Shown: positions 13,171-25,037 of the stretch, one piece after another
Numbering within the stretch: the stretch's first letter is position 1
Layout: each line of letters starts with the position of its first letter
Assembly (NCBI GenBank): GCA_011947345.1
Contig: JAAVTG010000570.1
Coordinates: forward strand, 186,001-250,000
Source: Phytophthora quininea
Taxonomy: Eukaryota; Oomycota; Peronosporomycetes; Peronosporales; Peronosporaceae
DNA: 64,000 nucleotides
Direction of reading: 5' to 3'
The notes under the pieces: generated by a model
Seen by the model: the letters and a program-made list of their open reading frames with translations, nothing else
Told to the model about the DNA's origin: nothing
The model's database searches: none
Translations under genes and position numbers: made by a program

Positions 13171-16100
13171 TCAACTCCGATCCGCATTCATCCGATCCCG
13201 TGGCGGGTTCATCTTTTGGATTTTCACCATCGGGTCTCGCCGCAGCGCACTGTCAGCAACGCAACGAGTTAGACCAGGCAATCCGACAACGAATGCTCTT
13301 AATTGTACCATACCTGAGATCGTTGGGCGTCACAAAGATAAACTGTTTCTTCCCATCCTTCTTGGCCGCTTCCACGAGCAGTTGGATGGTCATATCGCGG
13401 TTCACAGAGTCCATGAACACGTCGAACTCGTCCATGACACGGAATGGACACTCGATGCTTTCACCGAGCGCCAGCAGCAGCGACACTTGCGTGTACGAAC
13501 GCTCCCCACCTGACAGCTCCTTCATGTCCGTCACCTGCGAAGCCCGCGAGGCTCCTTTCTCGTTCTGCAACACTGCAATGTCGAGCTTCTGGTCGCCGTG
13601 GCGGAACTTCAGTTTGCCAGCAAAGTTGTTGAGTTCCATGTACTTGTTGAAGCCAAGCGACGTGCGGAGGGAGATCTCCTTTCGCAGAATGGCCCACACG
13701 CGCTTGCGCTCGTCCAGCATGGAGCGGACGCACTCGAGATTGTCCTGGAACTTGTCAAAGTTCTTCTTTTGCTTTTGTATTTGATCTTCTTGGCCTCCAG
13801 ATCGTCCCTGAGTTCCGCCAGGTCCATGCCTTCGAACCGAGTGCGTTCGTGGATGATTTGCTTCTTAATATCGGTGAGTCGCTTGCCATAGTAGTCATGC
13901 GAGTGGGTGACGGCAACTCGTTCGCAGTGAAGTTGCGCCTTCTGCCTTTGCTCCTCACAGTCCTCTTGGATCGTTGCCAGAGCGTCTTCCATATGCGCCA
14001 ACGCCTCGCGGAGCGCGGCACTCTCCCGATGACTCGTCATTTCCTGCACCTTCATCTCGCTCAAGTGCTTATAGATTGCATCGGCGTCTTCCTGGTACTC
14101 GTTCATTTCAATGGCAATTTGCTTCTCTACCGCATGCAGCTCCTCCAGCTCATGTAGCTGGCCCTCCAGGTCTGGGTTTGACTTTAGGATCGTCTCGTTC
14201 AGCTCTTCTTCACGGACATGGATGCCTTCCAATTCTTCCTGAGCTGCCCGAACTTCATCCTCAAGCACTGAGGTATCGAGTGTGTGCTGCTGCAAGTCAT
14301 CGGACAGCTCCTCCTCGAGACTTCGCAGCTCGACACGTCTCTGATTAAAGCGTCGAGACAAGTGGTCAATGCGGTCGCTATGATGCCTCATTTGCCGACG
14401 GAAATCTTCTCTCTCACGTCGCATTTGGGTTTCGTCACGGCGCAAAACGTCCAAGTTGCCTTGCAAGTTGTCTAACTTTTGTTCAAGTTCTCGGATGTCC
14501 CCTTCGACATCTTGGCAAATGATGGAGCTACGGCGGGGTCCTTTGTTCGCAATGAACGCCAAATTGCCTGAGCGCACAATGAACTTGTCGCCGCTGGGCA
14601 TGTACACCTCGTTAACGTATCGAGCCATGCGAAAGTTGCCGCTTGATCCACGAAGGACGCTTTCCTCTGCGGTCTGGCGATCATCAAACAGCAATTTGCT
14701 TTCCGAGCTGCACACGTCCACAAGCGCATTGAAGACTTCGTCGTCACTCACGTCGAGGATGTTGCAAATGGCGTGAGAGGCTAGCTCGCCTTCTGCTAGA
14801 CGTAAGCTGCTGTACCGACGACCTGTGCGTTGGGAGATGATGATGCTAGCTTGGTTGTGAGGGCACCTGGCTTGGCGCTTTAAGTCATCCAGCAGCGCCT
14901 TGTCTCGGCCATTTACAACCAAGTAGCTTCCTAGTGTGCCCTTCACGGCCACTTCAATGGCAACCGCAAAATGCATGAACCTCTCGGGGAGTTTCACAAA
15001 CATACCTAGAGGTCCAATAGGCGGCGCTGTGAAGCGATGGCGGTTCTGGTGGATGAGCTGCTGTAGCTGCGGGATCCTGCTGCCAAAGACAGCCAGACTG
15101 TCCCGCTTCTGACTTTTCAACGAGTTAATGCGGTGCTGCGTTCTCGCAGCCTCTCCGTCGGCCTCACGCAGTTGGTGGAGGCAGTTGTCGTGGCGAGTTT
15201 CCAGCTCGTCTAGCTCGCGTGGTCGACCCTGGTCACGGTTCTTGGCGTCCTCAAACTCGTCTTCGGCCTCTGCAACTTCTCGCCGCTTAACCTCGATGCG
15301 ATGCCGCATTTCGTCATTTCGCTGCATGCGGTTGCGCAGCATGGCTTCGTGGTTCTCTCGCTTCTTCTCGACGTCACGCTGCAAACGCTGCAGCCGTTGT
15401 TGCGCACGCTGCTTCGACTGTGCCAATTGCTTCAGCTCCGCCTTGCACGTGTGCAGCGGACGACGCGCTTCATGGATGCGATGCTTCACTTCTGATTTTC
15501 TACGACTGTTTTCAGTCATGCGCGCACTGACCTCTTCCAATTTGTCGTTCTTCTCCCTCTGCTTCTGCTCGAGGTTCTGCACCTGCTCCTTGATCTCTGC
15601 ATAATCCTCTTCGACCTGCTCGGCGTCGCGTAGCTTGCGCTTTATCTTCTTCTCCATCTTGTGTGCTTCCGCTTCCTTCTCGCTCACAAAGGACCAAGCG
15701 AGTTCTTTCTTGAGCACTTCAAACTCTTCCTCCAACTTCCCGATGCTCTGCGCCTCCTTCCACTGCTTTTTGGCCTCTTTCATGGCTTGCTCCAGTGTTC
15801 CAATCTTGGCCTTTTCTCTCTTCAACGTGGACTCTGCAATGGTGCGTGTTTCCTCGTCAATCTTCGAGTAGGTGTTTCTCATCTTGTACAGATCTGTGCT
15901 CTGTAAGAAGAATTTATACTTGTCCTGAGGATTTCCTTTCAGGAACAGCTTGGCGTTCTCCTGGTCCAAGATGGCGCACGGGTTCTCCGTCTGGATGTTA
16001 AGGTGGTCCAGCATGGCTTCCAGGTCTGTCTTCAGCTTGGACACCAGCACGCCGTGCTCGCTCTTGAGTCGGTACTCTGCCGAGCCGTCTCGGCGGATAA

Positions 16101-16615
16101 GTCTCTCCACCTTGATTTTCTTGCCGAAGTCATCCGGTCGGAAGGCGTCGCTGCCCCTGGCATCGTTGCGTAAAGTAATGCGCACGAGGGCGTTCCCTCG
16201 TGGCCGTGGCGGATGAGGTTCTTAATACTTTTACCCCTATGAGTGCTACGTGCGCTGGCCCCTAGACAGATCTGAATGGCCGCGATGATGGCGCTCTTGC
16301 CGCTGCCGTTCTCCCCGTGATGAAATTGATGTGCGGGCTCAGCTGCACGCGCAGCTTGCGGTGGCACATGAAGTTCTCGCAGTAGATCTCCTCCACCACG
16401 CCCATCTCCGTCTCGATGGTGGCGTCGGCCTGGAACAGCTCGGACGCACTCTGCTTGGGCTTGCGCTTGCTGCCAGGGGACGCGTCGGCGTCGTCGTAAG
16501 CGTCCTCCAGCTCGTCCTCCGTCTCGCTAGTCGTGTTGGCGTCTTGGCTGGCGGTGGCCACGTCGCCCGCGCGCGTCTTCTGCGCCTTGAGGGACGGCCG
16601 GCGAGCCAGCATCAT
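13171..16615 (-). CDS. SMC6: SMC6, ATPase subunit of the SMC5/6 complex
   Basis: SMC6 pairs with SMC5 in a ring complex for DNA repair and replication-fork stability. The N-terminal Walker A (GENGSGKS, about residue 100) follows EIYCENFMCH. Long coiled coils flank a hinge (GTLGSYLVVNGRDKALLDDL, about 550), and the C-terminus has the ABC signature LSGGERSYTQVSLLLAL and Walker B FRVMDEFDVFMDSVN. A 64-nt intron (13250-13313) gives the true tail TPNDLSALRRDP and a stop at 13171. Frame breaks at CCCC 16313-16316, CCC 16195-16197 and TTT 13780-13782 each need one more base. I chose the ATG at 16615 because an initiator lies at 16645-16659; an in-frame ATG at 16669 would add 18 residues and overlap that motif. 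About 1127 aa, usual for SMC6. Confidence 0.93.
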
Positions 16616-16644
16616 GGCGCTTACTTGCCGACTGCCAGTTCGCT

Positions 16645-16659
16645 CAATGCGGAATGGCC
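16645..16659 (-). promoter_or_regulatory. Initiator element of SMC6
   Basis: GGCCATTCCGCATTG on the minus strand fits the oomycete initiator plus flanking element (YCATTYYNCAWTT). It is 30-44 bp before the ATG at 16615, the same spacing as in the ENT genes below. Confidence 0.5.
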
Positions 16660-16810
16660 TTCGCGCCAAAATTTAGGAGCTAAAGCAGGTTGATTCCGGT
16701 GAAACCTACACTAGTTTCTAATTTAGCCAGAATTAATCTTTTGAATGTCATCGACCAACGGCTGTTGGCAACTGCAACTTTTATTTAGCGGCACTTCCTT
16801 GTCCGCAGCA

Positions 16811-17984
16811 ATGGCAATGGCGCGCAGGTATGGATAATGCTACTAGTAGTATATTGCATGGAGTGCTTACTCATGGACCTGCAGACGTTGTGCGCTTTGT
16901 CAGCAGTTCTACGGCTCTGGGTTTCTCGACAATGTGGCAGCGGGGGTGCGTCCGGAGACTCTTTCATTGCTGCTGCTAACTAATGAGGTTTTTGAGCAGG
17001 AACTGCTTCGTGCGCGACGCATGCTGATGGAGCGCAGCACCGAGGACGACGCACCATCTAGTCGATTGGTACGAGAAGCGTTCGACCAGTTCCTGACCGA
17101 CATGACGCGCGAGCGCGAAGCACTCGACATCTGCCAGCGGAACATGCCGCTGGACGTGTGCGTGTTCTGCGTGCAGTTCTTGCCGTCGACCTACGACGTG
17201 AGCAGTGACGACGAGGGAGAAGCTCGGGCAGCTCGACTGACCTCGACACCTTCGTATTTGCCAACGCGGCGATGCAGCGCAGCAGCTCAGGGACGCTCAA
17301 GCCTCGTGATCCAGCACCAATTCCCACCACACCGAGGCAGTCGCGCTGCTCTTGACCAGACCTTGCAGACCCGCGGGCTGTAGCTAGATCGCGGCGACCG
17401 CAAAGTTGTTCTCGACCTCCAATAGATCCAGAGGTGTCTGCATCTCCTCGACCAGCCCCAACGTATCGTCTTCTGTCCCATGACGCTACCCGCGTACTTC
17501 GGATCGAATCGCCTGCAATAGCGCTCAGTTCCGTGACAACCGTTCGCCCGAGGGTGCAGAGCAACGAATACGAGCAACGACTAGCGGCTACGATCGTCAT
17601 GAACAACCTGCGCGTGCAAGAGCAGCAGCAAGCAGCAGCCATTTTCCGGGCTGAAAACAACAAGCGCGAAGGATATTATCGTCAACGAGTGGCAGAAGCA
17701 TCGGCGGCCCAGAAGGCTGCGTATCAAAACGGAGAGTGCATGACGAGTGGTACAGCTCCAGGCTCAGCAATGCAGCATCAAAATTTCCACCACACTCTCG
17801 CCAATGGTGCCGAAACCTTGTACACTGGGGTCGTCGTCGCTCGGCAGAAAAATACTTCATCAAAGCCCGGACTCGAACAACCATGGGGGCTAAGATTGTC
17901 ACGAAAAAGCATGCTCGACTCTTTAAGACGGAACTTCTCTTCCCAGCGATACCCACCGCCAGCACTCGAGCGACTTTGAATTGA
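16811..17984 (+). CDS. Unrecognised protein with N-terminal C-x2-C motif
   Basis: I do not recognise this gene. Exon 1 is 16811-16827; a 57-nt intron (16828-16884, GTATGG...CTGCAG) joins it to RRCALCQQFYGSGFLDNV. An acidic helical stretch, CVFCVQFLP, and a Ser/Pro-rich linker follow. The C-terminal half is Glu/Gln-rich helical (EYEQRLAATIVMNNLRVQEQ) and then basic. Frame breaks at GGG 17215-17217 and AAAA 17726-17729 are each mended by one base, after which the protein ends at TGA 17982-17984. One TGA (17353-17355) stays in frame. A possible 63-nt intron, 17306-17368 (GTGATC...TTGCAG), would remove it and keep frame, but the donor is poor. Length 351 aa with that intron. It is divergent from SMC6 (about 195 bp apart) and may share its promoter region. 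Confidence 0.55.
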
Positions 17985-18059
17985 TAAATTGGTTCGCTCG
18001 ATCAAAAAGTTGGCAAGATTACCGCGGCAAGCAGAGCGCGCTAATGCTACGATTTCAAA

Positions 18060-19414
18060 TTACAGGCCGAGCCAACCTTGGTCGCTGAAGAAGAAGCCGA
18101 TGGTCGATCCCGCAGCGATACCGAAGAACAGGCAGAACACCATGACGGCGCCGCCTGACTCGCGGTCCTCTGGCTGCATCCGAGGCGCAATGCCCATCGT
18201 CACTGTCGATAGGAAGCCGTTCGTCAGCCCGATGAACAAATTCAACACGATGTTATAGACGATGGCGCCCATGTCGTCAAACCCGAAGGAATACAGCGAC
18301 GTTCCAGCGACTCCCATGAGCAGCAGCGGAATGAACGCCAACCGTAAGAACGACAAGCCAAAGCACCAGTTGCTGTTGAGAAGCTTGTATAGTGCGGCGC
18401 CTGTCAGCACGCGGCCGAAGAAATCGCCGTAGTTGTAGCTGCCGACAACACCCGGCGAGCAGTACCAGTTCTCCGTGACGGTGTGGGTGACAGCAGCGTA
18501 CGGCGGCTCCAGGTTACGAGCAGCGGCACAGCCAAAGCCAGGATATACCGCCAGCGACACGAAGAAGACGAGGAACTGGGCCAATGCAGGCACCCAGATA
18601 ATACGGAAGATCCGCCACAGGTTGGTCCACGTCTTGCCGATTGGTTGCGAGGCCAGACGCTCGGCTTCCGTTGAGTCTTCGTTGCGTTGGAGAACGTACT
18701 TTACGCACGGCAGCTTGGTGAGGCGGTGGTAGACGAAGAGTGCAGCGAAGAGCACGAGGATGAGGATGCCGAAGAACAGGTAGAACGCCAATTTGGTCGA
18801 GTCGCCAGTTTGGCGCACTCCGCCTACAGCGAGACGCAGAACTGTGGCGAGTGTGATGTTGAGAATCCCGGCCGTGCCGTTGCCGATCTGCACGGCTTGG
18901 GAAAACTTGGGAATCGAAAACAACGCCGCGAGTGTGTAGTAAGTGGCTTCGGTGAGGGAGTTACCGAGCCCGATCACGAAGAAGCACACGAGCACCAGAA
19001 TGGCCCCGTTTTCTGGTTGGAGAAGTTGATGGCACTGAAGATCATGATGAGAATCGCCATTACAACGAAAATGCTGTAACCCACGTGCACGCGAAACGTC
19101 CGTCGCAGCTTCTTGTCGTAACCAGTGAACATCTGAAGGCTGTGGCCGATCACCATGGGCCACGATGTGAACAGCGTCGTCAGGAAGGAAAAGTCGAGCC
19201 CCGAGTCGGCGAACTGCACCTCGTAAAAGTCCTGGGCGCTCAGACACGAGTAGTACGCCCACAGGACCGAGCCGTTGAGGAACATGAACATGTAGAAAAT
19301 CTTGCGCTCATTCTTGACCATGTCGTCCCAGATCTCTTGCGGCATACCATCGCGACCAGTTTCAAGCGTATCTGGGTTTTGGAGCAGCTTGTCGGACTTG
19401 CGTGGCGATTCCAT
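18060..19414 (-). CDS. Equilibrative nucleoside transporter, copy 1
   Basis: This is an ENT/SLC29-family membrane carrier for nucleosides or bases. About 451 aa with roughly 11 membrane segments. The start MESPRKSDKLLQNPDTLETG is shared by all four copies. Family signatures near the C-terminus include VYPGFGC, SYNYGDFFGR, RLAFIPLLLMG, GLTNGFLSTVTMG and PEDRESGGAVMVFCLFFG. The frame breaks at CCCC 19004-19007; one more base rejoins NQKTG to the next membrane segment. It is in tandem with copy 2. Sections of copies 1 and 2 are identical at the DNA level, including 125 bp (18412-18536 against 20094-20218), which suggests recent gene conversion. Direction of transport and substrate cannot be read from the sequence; salvage of host purines is the usual idea for pathogens. 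Confidence 0.9.
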
Positions 19415-19442
19415 CGTCGCTCTGTTTTGGTGTTTGCCTGTC

Positions 19443-19458
19443 GAATCGCAGAATGAGC
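19443..19458 (-). promoter_or_regulatory. Initiator of ENT copy 1
   Basis: GCTCATTCTGCGATTC on the minus strand, 29-44 bp before the start codon; a one-base variant of the copy 2 element. Confidence 0.6.
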
Positions 19459-19739
19459 AACTGGGGATTCAGCCTTTCCAGCGCGGACTTTTTGGCTGGC
19501 TGGAGTCCGTCGACGAGAAAGCACGTAGTGCATTTGAAAGCCCCATTTCGCTAATCAGCGATCATCAGTCAGCCCATCGCGTTACCCTGCTGATGCCACG
19601 CACTTGCATACAAATTCCAAGTCAACGGCCGTTATCAGAGTGACGCACCCTGGTGACGCGCTGTACAACGGCAGAATACCAAGTGCTTCCAAGGCTCATA
19701 ACAAAAAACAATTCAAAATGCAGAGGACAGCTCTGCTGC

Positions 19740-21097
19740 TTACAGACCCAACCAGCCCTGGTCGCTAAAGAAGAAGCCGATGGTCGAACCAGCAGCCAGT
19801 CCGAAGAACAAACTAAAGACCATCACGGCGCCGCCTGACTCGCGGTCCTCGGGCTTCAACATGCGAGGAGCAACCCCATGGTCACCGTCGACAGGAAGCC
19901 GTTCGTCAAGCCGATGATGAGGTTGAGCACAATATTGTAGGCGATAGCACCCATATCGTCATAGCCGAACGAGTACAGTGACGTTCCAGCGACGCCCATG
20001 AGCAGCAGCGGGATGAAGGCCAGACGCAGGATGGACAAACCGAAGCACCACTGGCTGTTCAAGACCTTGTAGACGGCACCTGCCGTCAGGACACGGCCGA
20101 AGAAATCGCCGTAGTTGTAGCTGCCGACAACACCCGGCGAGCAGTACCAGTTCTCCGTGACGGTGTGGGTGACAGCAGCGTACGGCGGCTCCAGGTTACG
20201 AGCAGCGGCACAGCCAAATCCAGGGTATACCGCCAGCGACACGAAGAAGACGAGGAACTGGGCCAATGCAGGCATCCAAATGATGCAGAAGATCCGCCAC
20301 AGATTCGCGACCGTCTTGCCAACAGGTTGCTTTGCCAGGTTCTCCGCCTTGATGGACTCTTCGTTGCGCTCTAGCAGGTACTTGACACACGGCAGACTCA
20401 TGAGCTTGTAATACACAAAGACTGCAACGATGAGCACGACGATGAGGATCCCGAAGAAGAGGTAGAACGAAAGCTTGGTTGAATCACTCGTTTGATGAAC
20501 GCCGCCCACAGCCAGACGCAGTACAGTGGCCAATGTGATGTTGAAAATGCCGGCAGTTCCGTTGCCGACCTGAACGGCTTGCGAGAACTTGTTGATCGGG
20601 AAGAGCGCCGCAAACGTGTAGTAGGTCGCCTCGGTGAGCGAGTTGCCGAAGCCGATGATGCCGAAGCAGACGAGTACGAGGATGGCGCCGGTCTTCTGGT
20701 TGGAGAAGTCGATGGCACTGAAGACCATGATGAGGATGGCCATGATAACAAAGATGGTGTAACCCACGTGCACGCGGAACTGGCGGGAGATGCTCTTGTC
20801 CAGACCAAGCACGACTTGCACCAAGTGACCGATGAACATGGGCCAGCAAGTGACCAACGTCGTCAGGAAGGAAAAGTCGAGCCCCGAGTCGGCGAACTGC
20901 ACCTCGTAAAAGTCTTGGGCGCTCAGACACGAGTAGTACGCCCACAGGACCGAGCCGTTGAGGAACATGAACATGTAGAAAATCTTGCGCTCGTTCTTGA
21001 CCATGTCGTCCCAGATCTCTTGCGGCATGCCGTCGCGTCCGATCTCGAGCGCTTCGGGCTCCTGGAGGAGTTTGTCGGACTTGCGTGGCGACTCCAT
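19740..21097 (-). CDS. Equilibrative nucleoside transporter, copy 2
   Basis: Same family and length (452 aa) as copy 1. The start MESPRKSDKLLQEPEALEIG at 21097 is chosen over the longer upstream extension because it matches the other copies and lies 36 bp after an initiator. The frame breaks at CCCC 19874-19877, just before the conserved PEDRESGG segment; one more base restores the last ~45 residues to the stop at 19740. Residue-level features are as in copy 1, including the large extracellular-type loop with paired cysteines (FGCAAARN ... NWYCSPG). It faces copy 3 head to head across a 2-kb spacer. Confidence 0.9.
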
Positions 21098-21132
21098 TTC
21101 ACTGTCCTGGTTCCGCTGCTTTCGTGGCTGTC

Positions 21133-21148
21133 GAATTGCAGAATGAGC
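21133..21148 (-). promoter_or_regulatory. Initiator of ENT copy 2
   Basis: GCTCATTCTGCAATTC on the minus strand is a full match to the oomycete initiator plus flanking element, 36-51 bp before the start codon. Confidence 0.7.
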
Positions 21149-23026
21149 AGGAAGGACGCGGCCAACCAGCGGGAGCAACGGCGGTAGCGGCCGATCGGAC
21201 AAAACACGGCGGTCTATATGGACTGGTTGGGCTCTGGAGGATCCAAAAGGATGGCAGCGGGCACGACGGTCTCCATGACGATGCAGCAAAGCCAGCGTGG
21301 TCCGGCTCAGCTTGGAGTGATTGTTCAGAAACAAGAGCAAGACCCGTTCGGAACGGTTGGCCGGTGATGCTTGGCAAGCATGTCTGGAGGGCGACTGCAG
21401 CCGAGTGACCGACAAGTGCTTGTAAGATCGTATTCATCGATGCGCTACAGTAGTCAACTCGACTGGCTGGACTCGACAGTCGAGTCGAGCCTACCCACAT
21501 ACGGTGCTGTTGTGTTCATCGTCGACAAGCGGCGGTGTGTTTTCCGTGTTCGTCCTATCAAGAGCATAGAGAGAGGCCGGCCATCGCCATCCTCTGCTTG
21601 CTAGCGGCCGTCCCTGACGATTGCTCCCCTCGGCAAAGCAGCCCGGTCGCCAGAGCGAGCAGTCGTGTCCGTGGTGTTTTAGACAGCGGTCATTGTGACT
21701 GTGTGCAATGGCTGACTAGCCGAGATAGCCGCTGAAAGCGAGGGCTTTCAATTCGAGGCATTGTGCTTCGTGTTGACCTCTCTACGCTTGCCCGGTTTCC
21801 ACTCACCGGCATCACTCGCTGAAGGTGTTTATCACGACGTGTTCAACGTGAGCGGAATCCTCGTTGAGGCTCGGCATGCGAGAAGGCAAGCACGCGACTG
21901 CTAACCAAGCGTATCCAGCCCAAACTTTGGGGAAACTGCAGGCTTCCTCAGGACTGCCGTGAACTGCTTGGTTCGCTTGCAGCGATCGTCTACAACGAGA
22001 GTGGGCGCGATACGTGACGCCGCGGGCGGCTCATTGGCCAGGCACGGGCGTCCGCGTGCAGCGTCACTGCTGCGAGCGCGGTTTTTGCAGGTCGCGGCGA
22101 CACTGCCGATCCGGGCGGCAAGTGGTGTCGTCAATTTGCAAGGGTTGGCTGGCGAGGGAAGGCTGATGCGAGCTCTGGTACTGGATGGGACTGACAGTCT
22201 GTCAGACAGAGGGGGCTCCATGTAGCGCATTTTGCCAGCAAAATGCATCGCCATCGACTCCGATCTGCATGCACTAGCGCTGCATGCCTGGCTGGAAGTT
22301 GTCCAGCTTGGTGTGCATACCGGTGAATGCAGGCAGTGAATGTAAAGCGAGCCCCGGAAAGCATCTCGGCGTCGGGTTCCGATAAGTGATCGAGTGCAAC
22401 GGCGGCAGGGCACTTACAACCGAGAGCCAGAGACTTTCCTCTTGAGCCGGGTAGGAAAAGGACTCGCGCTCTCAAGTTGCAACAGCGCTGCGCTGATCGC
22501 GGGCTTCATGGAAACCCTCTCGCTGCACCACCGAGCTGCTCGAAGCTCGTCTCGACTGGCTTGTCATCGAGCCTTTTGCTTTCTCAGGTTACGTGTATTT
22601 ATCATGCATTTCTTCGCCAGTAGACACTTACAACCACGAGACACTCTTGATTAGCTTCGGATCGGCTGCTAGCTATACTGTTGAAATGGACTCTTTCGGG
22701 AGATACAGCGAAAGCACAACGAATCCATAAAGTCCTACCGACCGTGCTGGAAGAGCTCCACAGCTCCATCGATGCCCTGCGCCGCCAACCACCGACAATT
22801 CCTGGTCCCTACTTGCTGTTCGGCCCCAAACACGCAACGAAGACGGCGTCACAGTGCATACTAGTATACGCGAAGAACGCCTGCTGGTGAACGAAAACCA
22901 GACGACCGCGGTCGCAAACGAGGCAAAGTGACCCGGCTCCTGTTGGCGTGACCAGTTCTACCGCAGCTTGCCCCGCCAGCCAAACGTTAATCCCGATCGG
23001 GTCTGCATTAGTCGTGTCCTCTGCTC
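21149..23026. other. Long divergent spacer between ENT copies 2 and 3
   Basis: About 1.9 kb without a convincing gene. It contains a perfect 8-bp inverted repeat with a 1-bp spacer at 21470-21486 (GACTCGAC A GTCGAGTC). Short frames near 21959-22225, 22131-22475 and 22681-22890 lack motifs. It should hold upstream control elements of both neighbouring transporter genes. Confidence 0.4.
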
Positions 23027-23040
23027 GCCATTCTGCAATC
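23027..23040 (+). promoter_or_regulatory. Initiator of ENT copy 3
   Basis: GCCATTCTGCAATC, 37-50 bp before the start codon of copy 3, matches the elements of copies 1 and 2. Confidence 0.6.
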
Positions 23041-23076
23041 TGCTGTCCAAGACTCAAGAAGGAGATCGACGTGCCC

Positions 23077-24435
23077 ATGGAGTCGCCGAGCAAGTCCGAC
23101 AAGCTCATCCAGGAGGCCGAGGCCGTGGAAACGGGCCGCGACGGCATGCCGCAGGAGATCTGGGACGACATGGTCAAGAACGACCGCAACATCTTCCTCT
23201 CGCTCATGTTCCTCAACGGGTCCGTCATGTGGGCCTACTACTCGTGCCTGAGCGCCCAGGACTTCTACACGGTCGAGTTCGCCGACTCGGGGCTCGACTT
23301 TTCCTTCCTGACGACGCTCTGCACGTCGTGGCCCATGGTGCTGGGCCAGGGCCTGCAGATGATCTTCGGCCTCGACAAGAAGATCACGCAGCAGTTCCGT
23401 GTGCGCGTGGGCTACTCCATCTTCATCGTCATGGCTATCCTCATCATGGTCTTCAGCGCCATCGACTTCTCCAACCAGAAGACGGGCGCCATCCTCGTGC
23501 TCGTGTGCTTCGGCTGCATCGGCTTCGGCAACACGCTGTCCGAGGCCACGTACTACCTGCTGGCCGCGCTCTTCCCCGTGCCCAAGTACTCGCAGGCCGT
23601 GCAGGTCGGCAACGGCACCGCCGGCATTATGAACATCACGCTGGCCACGATCCTGCGTCTGCTCGTGGGCGGCGTGCACCAGACCAGCAGCTCCACCAAG
23701 CTGGCCTTCTACCTCTTCTTCGGCATCCTCATCATCGTACTCATCGTCGCGCTGTTCGTCTACTACCGCCTCATGAGTCTGCCGTGTGTCAAGTTCCTCA
23801 TGGAGCGCAACGCCGCGTCGGCCAAGGAGGAGCAGCTCACGACCCAACCGGTAAGCAAGACGCTCAGCAACTTGGGCCGCATCGCCACCATCATCTGGAT
23901 GCCGGCGCTGACCCAGTTTCTGTGCTTCTTCGTGTCGCTGGCCGTCTACCCGGGCTTCGGCTGCGCTGCTTCCCGCAACCTGTCGCCGCCGTACTCTGAC
24001 GTCGTGCATTCGGTCACGGCCAACTGGTACTGCGCTCCCGGTGTGGTGGGCAGCTACAACTACGGCGACTTCTTCGGCCGCGTGTTGACTGGCGCCGCGG
24101 TGTATAAACTCCTGAACAGTCCGATGTGCTTCGGCCTGTCCATCCTGCGTCTGGCCTTCATCCCGCTGCTGCTCATGGGAGTCGCTGGCACCTCGTTGTA
24201 CGCGTTCGGCCACGACGACATGGGCGCCATCGCCTACAACATCGTGCTGAACCTGTTCATCGGTTTGACGAACGGCTTCCTATCGACAGTGACGATGGGC
24301 ATTGCCCCGCGGATGCTCAACCCGGAGGACCGCGAGTCAGGCGGCGCCGTCATGGTGTTCTGCCTGTTCTTCGGTATCGCTGCGGGTTCGACCATCGGCT
24401 TCTTCTTCAGTGACCAGGGCTGGTTGGGTCTGTAA
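23077..24435 (+). CDS. Equilibrative nucleoside transporter, copy 3 (intact)
   Basis: This copy has one open frame of 452 aa with no frame break. It starts MESPSKSDKLIQEAEAVETG and ends SDQGWLGL like the other copies. The ENT signatures (YNYGDFFGR, RLAFIPLLLMG, GLTNGFLSTVTMG, PEDRESGG) are all present. It is the most divergent of the four (SLMFLNGSVMWAYY, RNIFLS) and has visibly higher GC at third codon positions than copies 1, 2 and 4. That gives long open frames on the other strand and in other frames, which I treat as shadows. It is in tandem with copy 4 and divergent from copy 2. Confidence 0.95.
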   Translation: MESPSKSDKLIQEAEAVETGRDGMPQEIWDDMVKNDRNIFLSLMFLNGSVMWAYYSCLSAQDFYTVEFADSGLDFSFLTTLCTSWPMVLGQGLQMIFGLDKKITQQFRVRVGYSIFIVMAILIMVFSAIDFSNQKTGAILVLVCFGCIGFGNTLSEATYYLLAALFPVPKYSQAVQVGNGTAGIMNITLATILRLLVGGVHQTSSSTKLAFYLFFGILIIVLIVALFVYYRLMSLPCVKFLMERNAASAKEEQLTTQPVSKTLSNLGRIATIIWMPALTQFLCFFVSLAVYPGFGCAASRNLSPPYSDVVHSVTANWYCAPGVVGSYNYGDFFGRVLTGAAVYKLLNSPMCFGLSILRLAFIPLLLMGVAGTSLYAFGHDDMGAIAYNIVLNLFIGLTNGFLSTVTMGIAPRMLNPEDRESGGAVMVFCLFFGIAAGSTIGFFFSDQGWLGL

Positions 24436-24960
24436 GGCAGCTTGGGGGTAGTTTGGCGATCTCTTTGTTTATCTGTGAGCACTGAAAGCCGCATGATCAT
24501 ATTACTACTACTAGCACTAGGTTGCTTTCACTACAGCGTCTTTGACGCCACCACATCGGTCACGCACACCTACACGTGATCTCACCATGCTCGATATCGC
24601 GCTACGCGCAGTGACGAAAGCCTCGATAGCCTTGGCTCGTTGCGAACGACAAACAGTGCGCTCTCGGTTGCAGACGGATCGCAGAGGACCTTGACGAGCG
24701 CGATGTTTATCCGACAGAGGAACTCGCACCTGATCACCGGATTGTAGACTTTGGCGGCCTTACCACGGTCGAGCGATCTCGTGAGCAGCTTGAACTATCG
24801 GCTGTGACACCGGACGCCGCGCACGACGAGCGACTGAATGTGCTTGCACTTGCAGTGACCTCTTCGTCTACATGCTTGAAGATACCATAGAACTGACACG
24901 CATCTGCTTCAGAAACACTTCTGCCTGGTCAGGGCTTAGCTTGTCGTCCTTGATTCCTGA
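24436..24960. other. Intergenic region between ENT copies 3 and 4
   Basis: About 525 bp with no recognisable gene; presumably the 3' end of copy 3 and upstream control of copy 4. Confidence 0.4.
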
Positions 24961-24976
24961 GCTCATTCATCTTTTG
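24961..24976 (+). promoter_or_regulatory. Initiator of ENT copy 4
   Basis: GCTCATTCATCTTTTG, about 62-77 bp before the start codon, keeps the GCTCATTC core seen at copies 1 and 2. Confidence 0.5.
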
Positions 24977-25037
24977 CAAGACAAAACTCAAGTTCACGCG
25001 ACAAAAGGGCGCTGCGATATCCCAAGCGATCATCGCC

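Noticed and set aside
22681..22890. 69-codon frame in the spacer between ENT copies 2 and 3
   Set aside because: It is short, has no motif and lies in a region without other coding signal.
22968..24213. Two long frames (343 and 401 codons) overlapping ENT copy 3
   Set aside because: Both are His/Arg/Gly-rich shadows of the GC3-rich transporter frame; ENT copy 3 is clearly the real gene.
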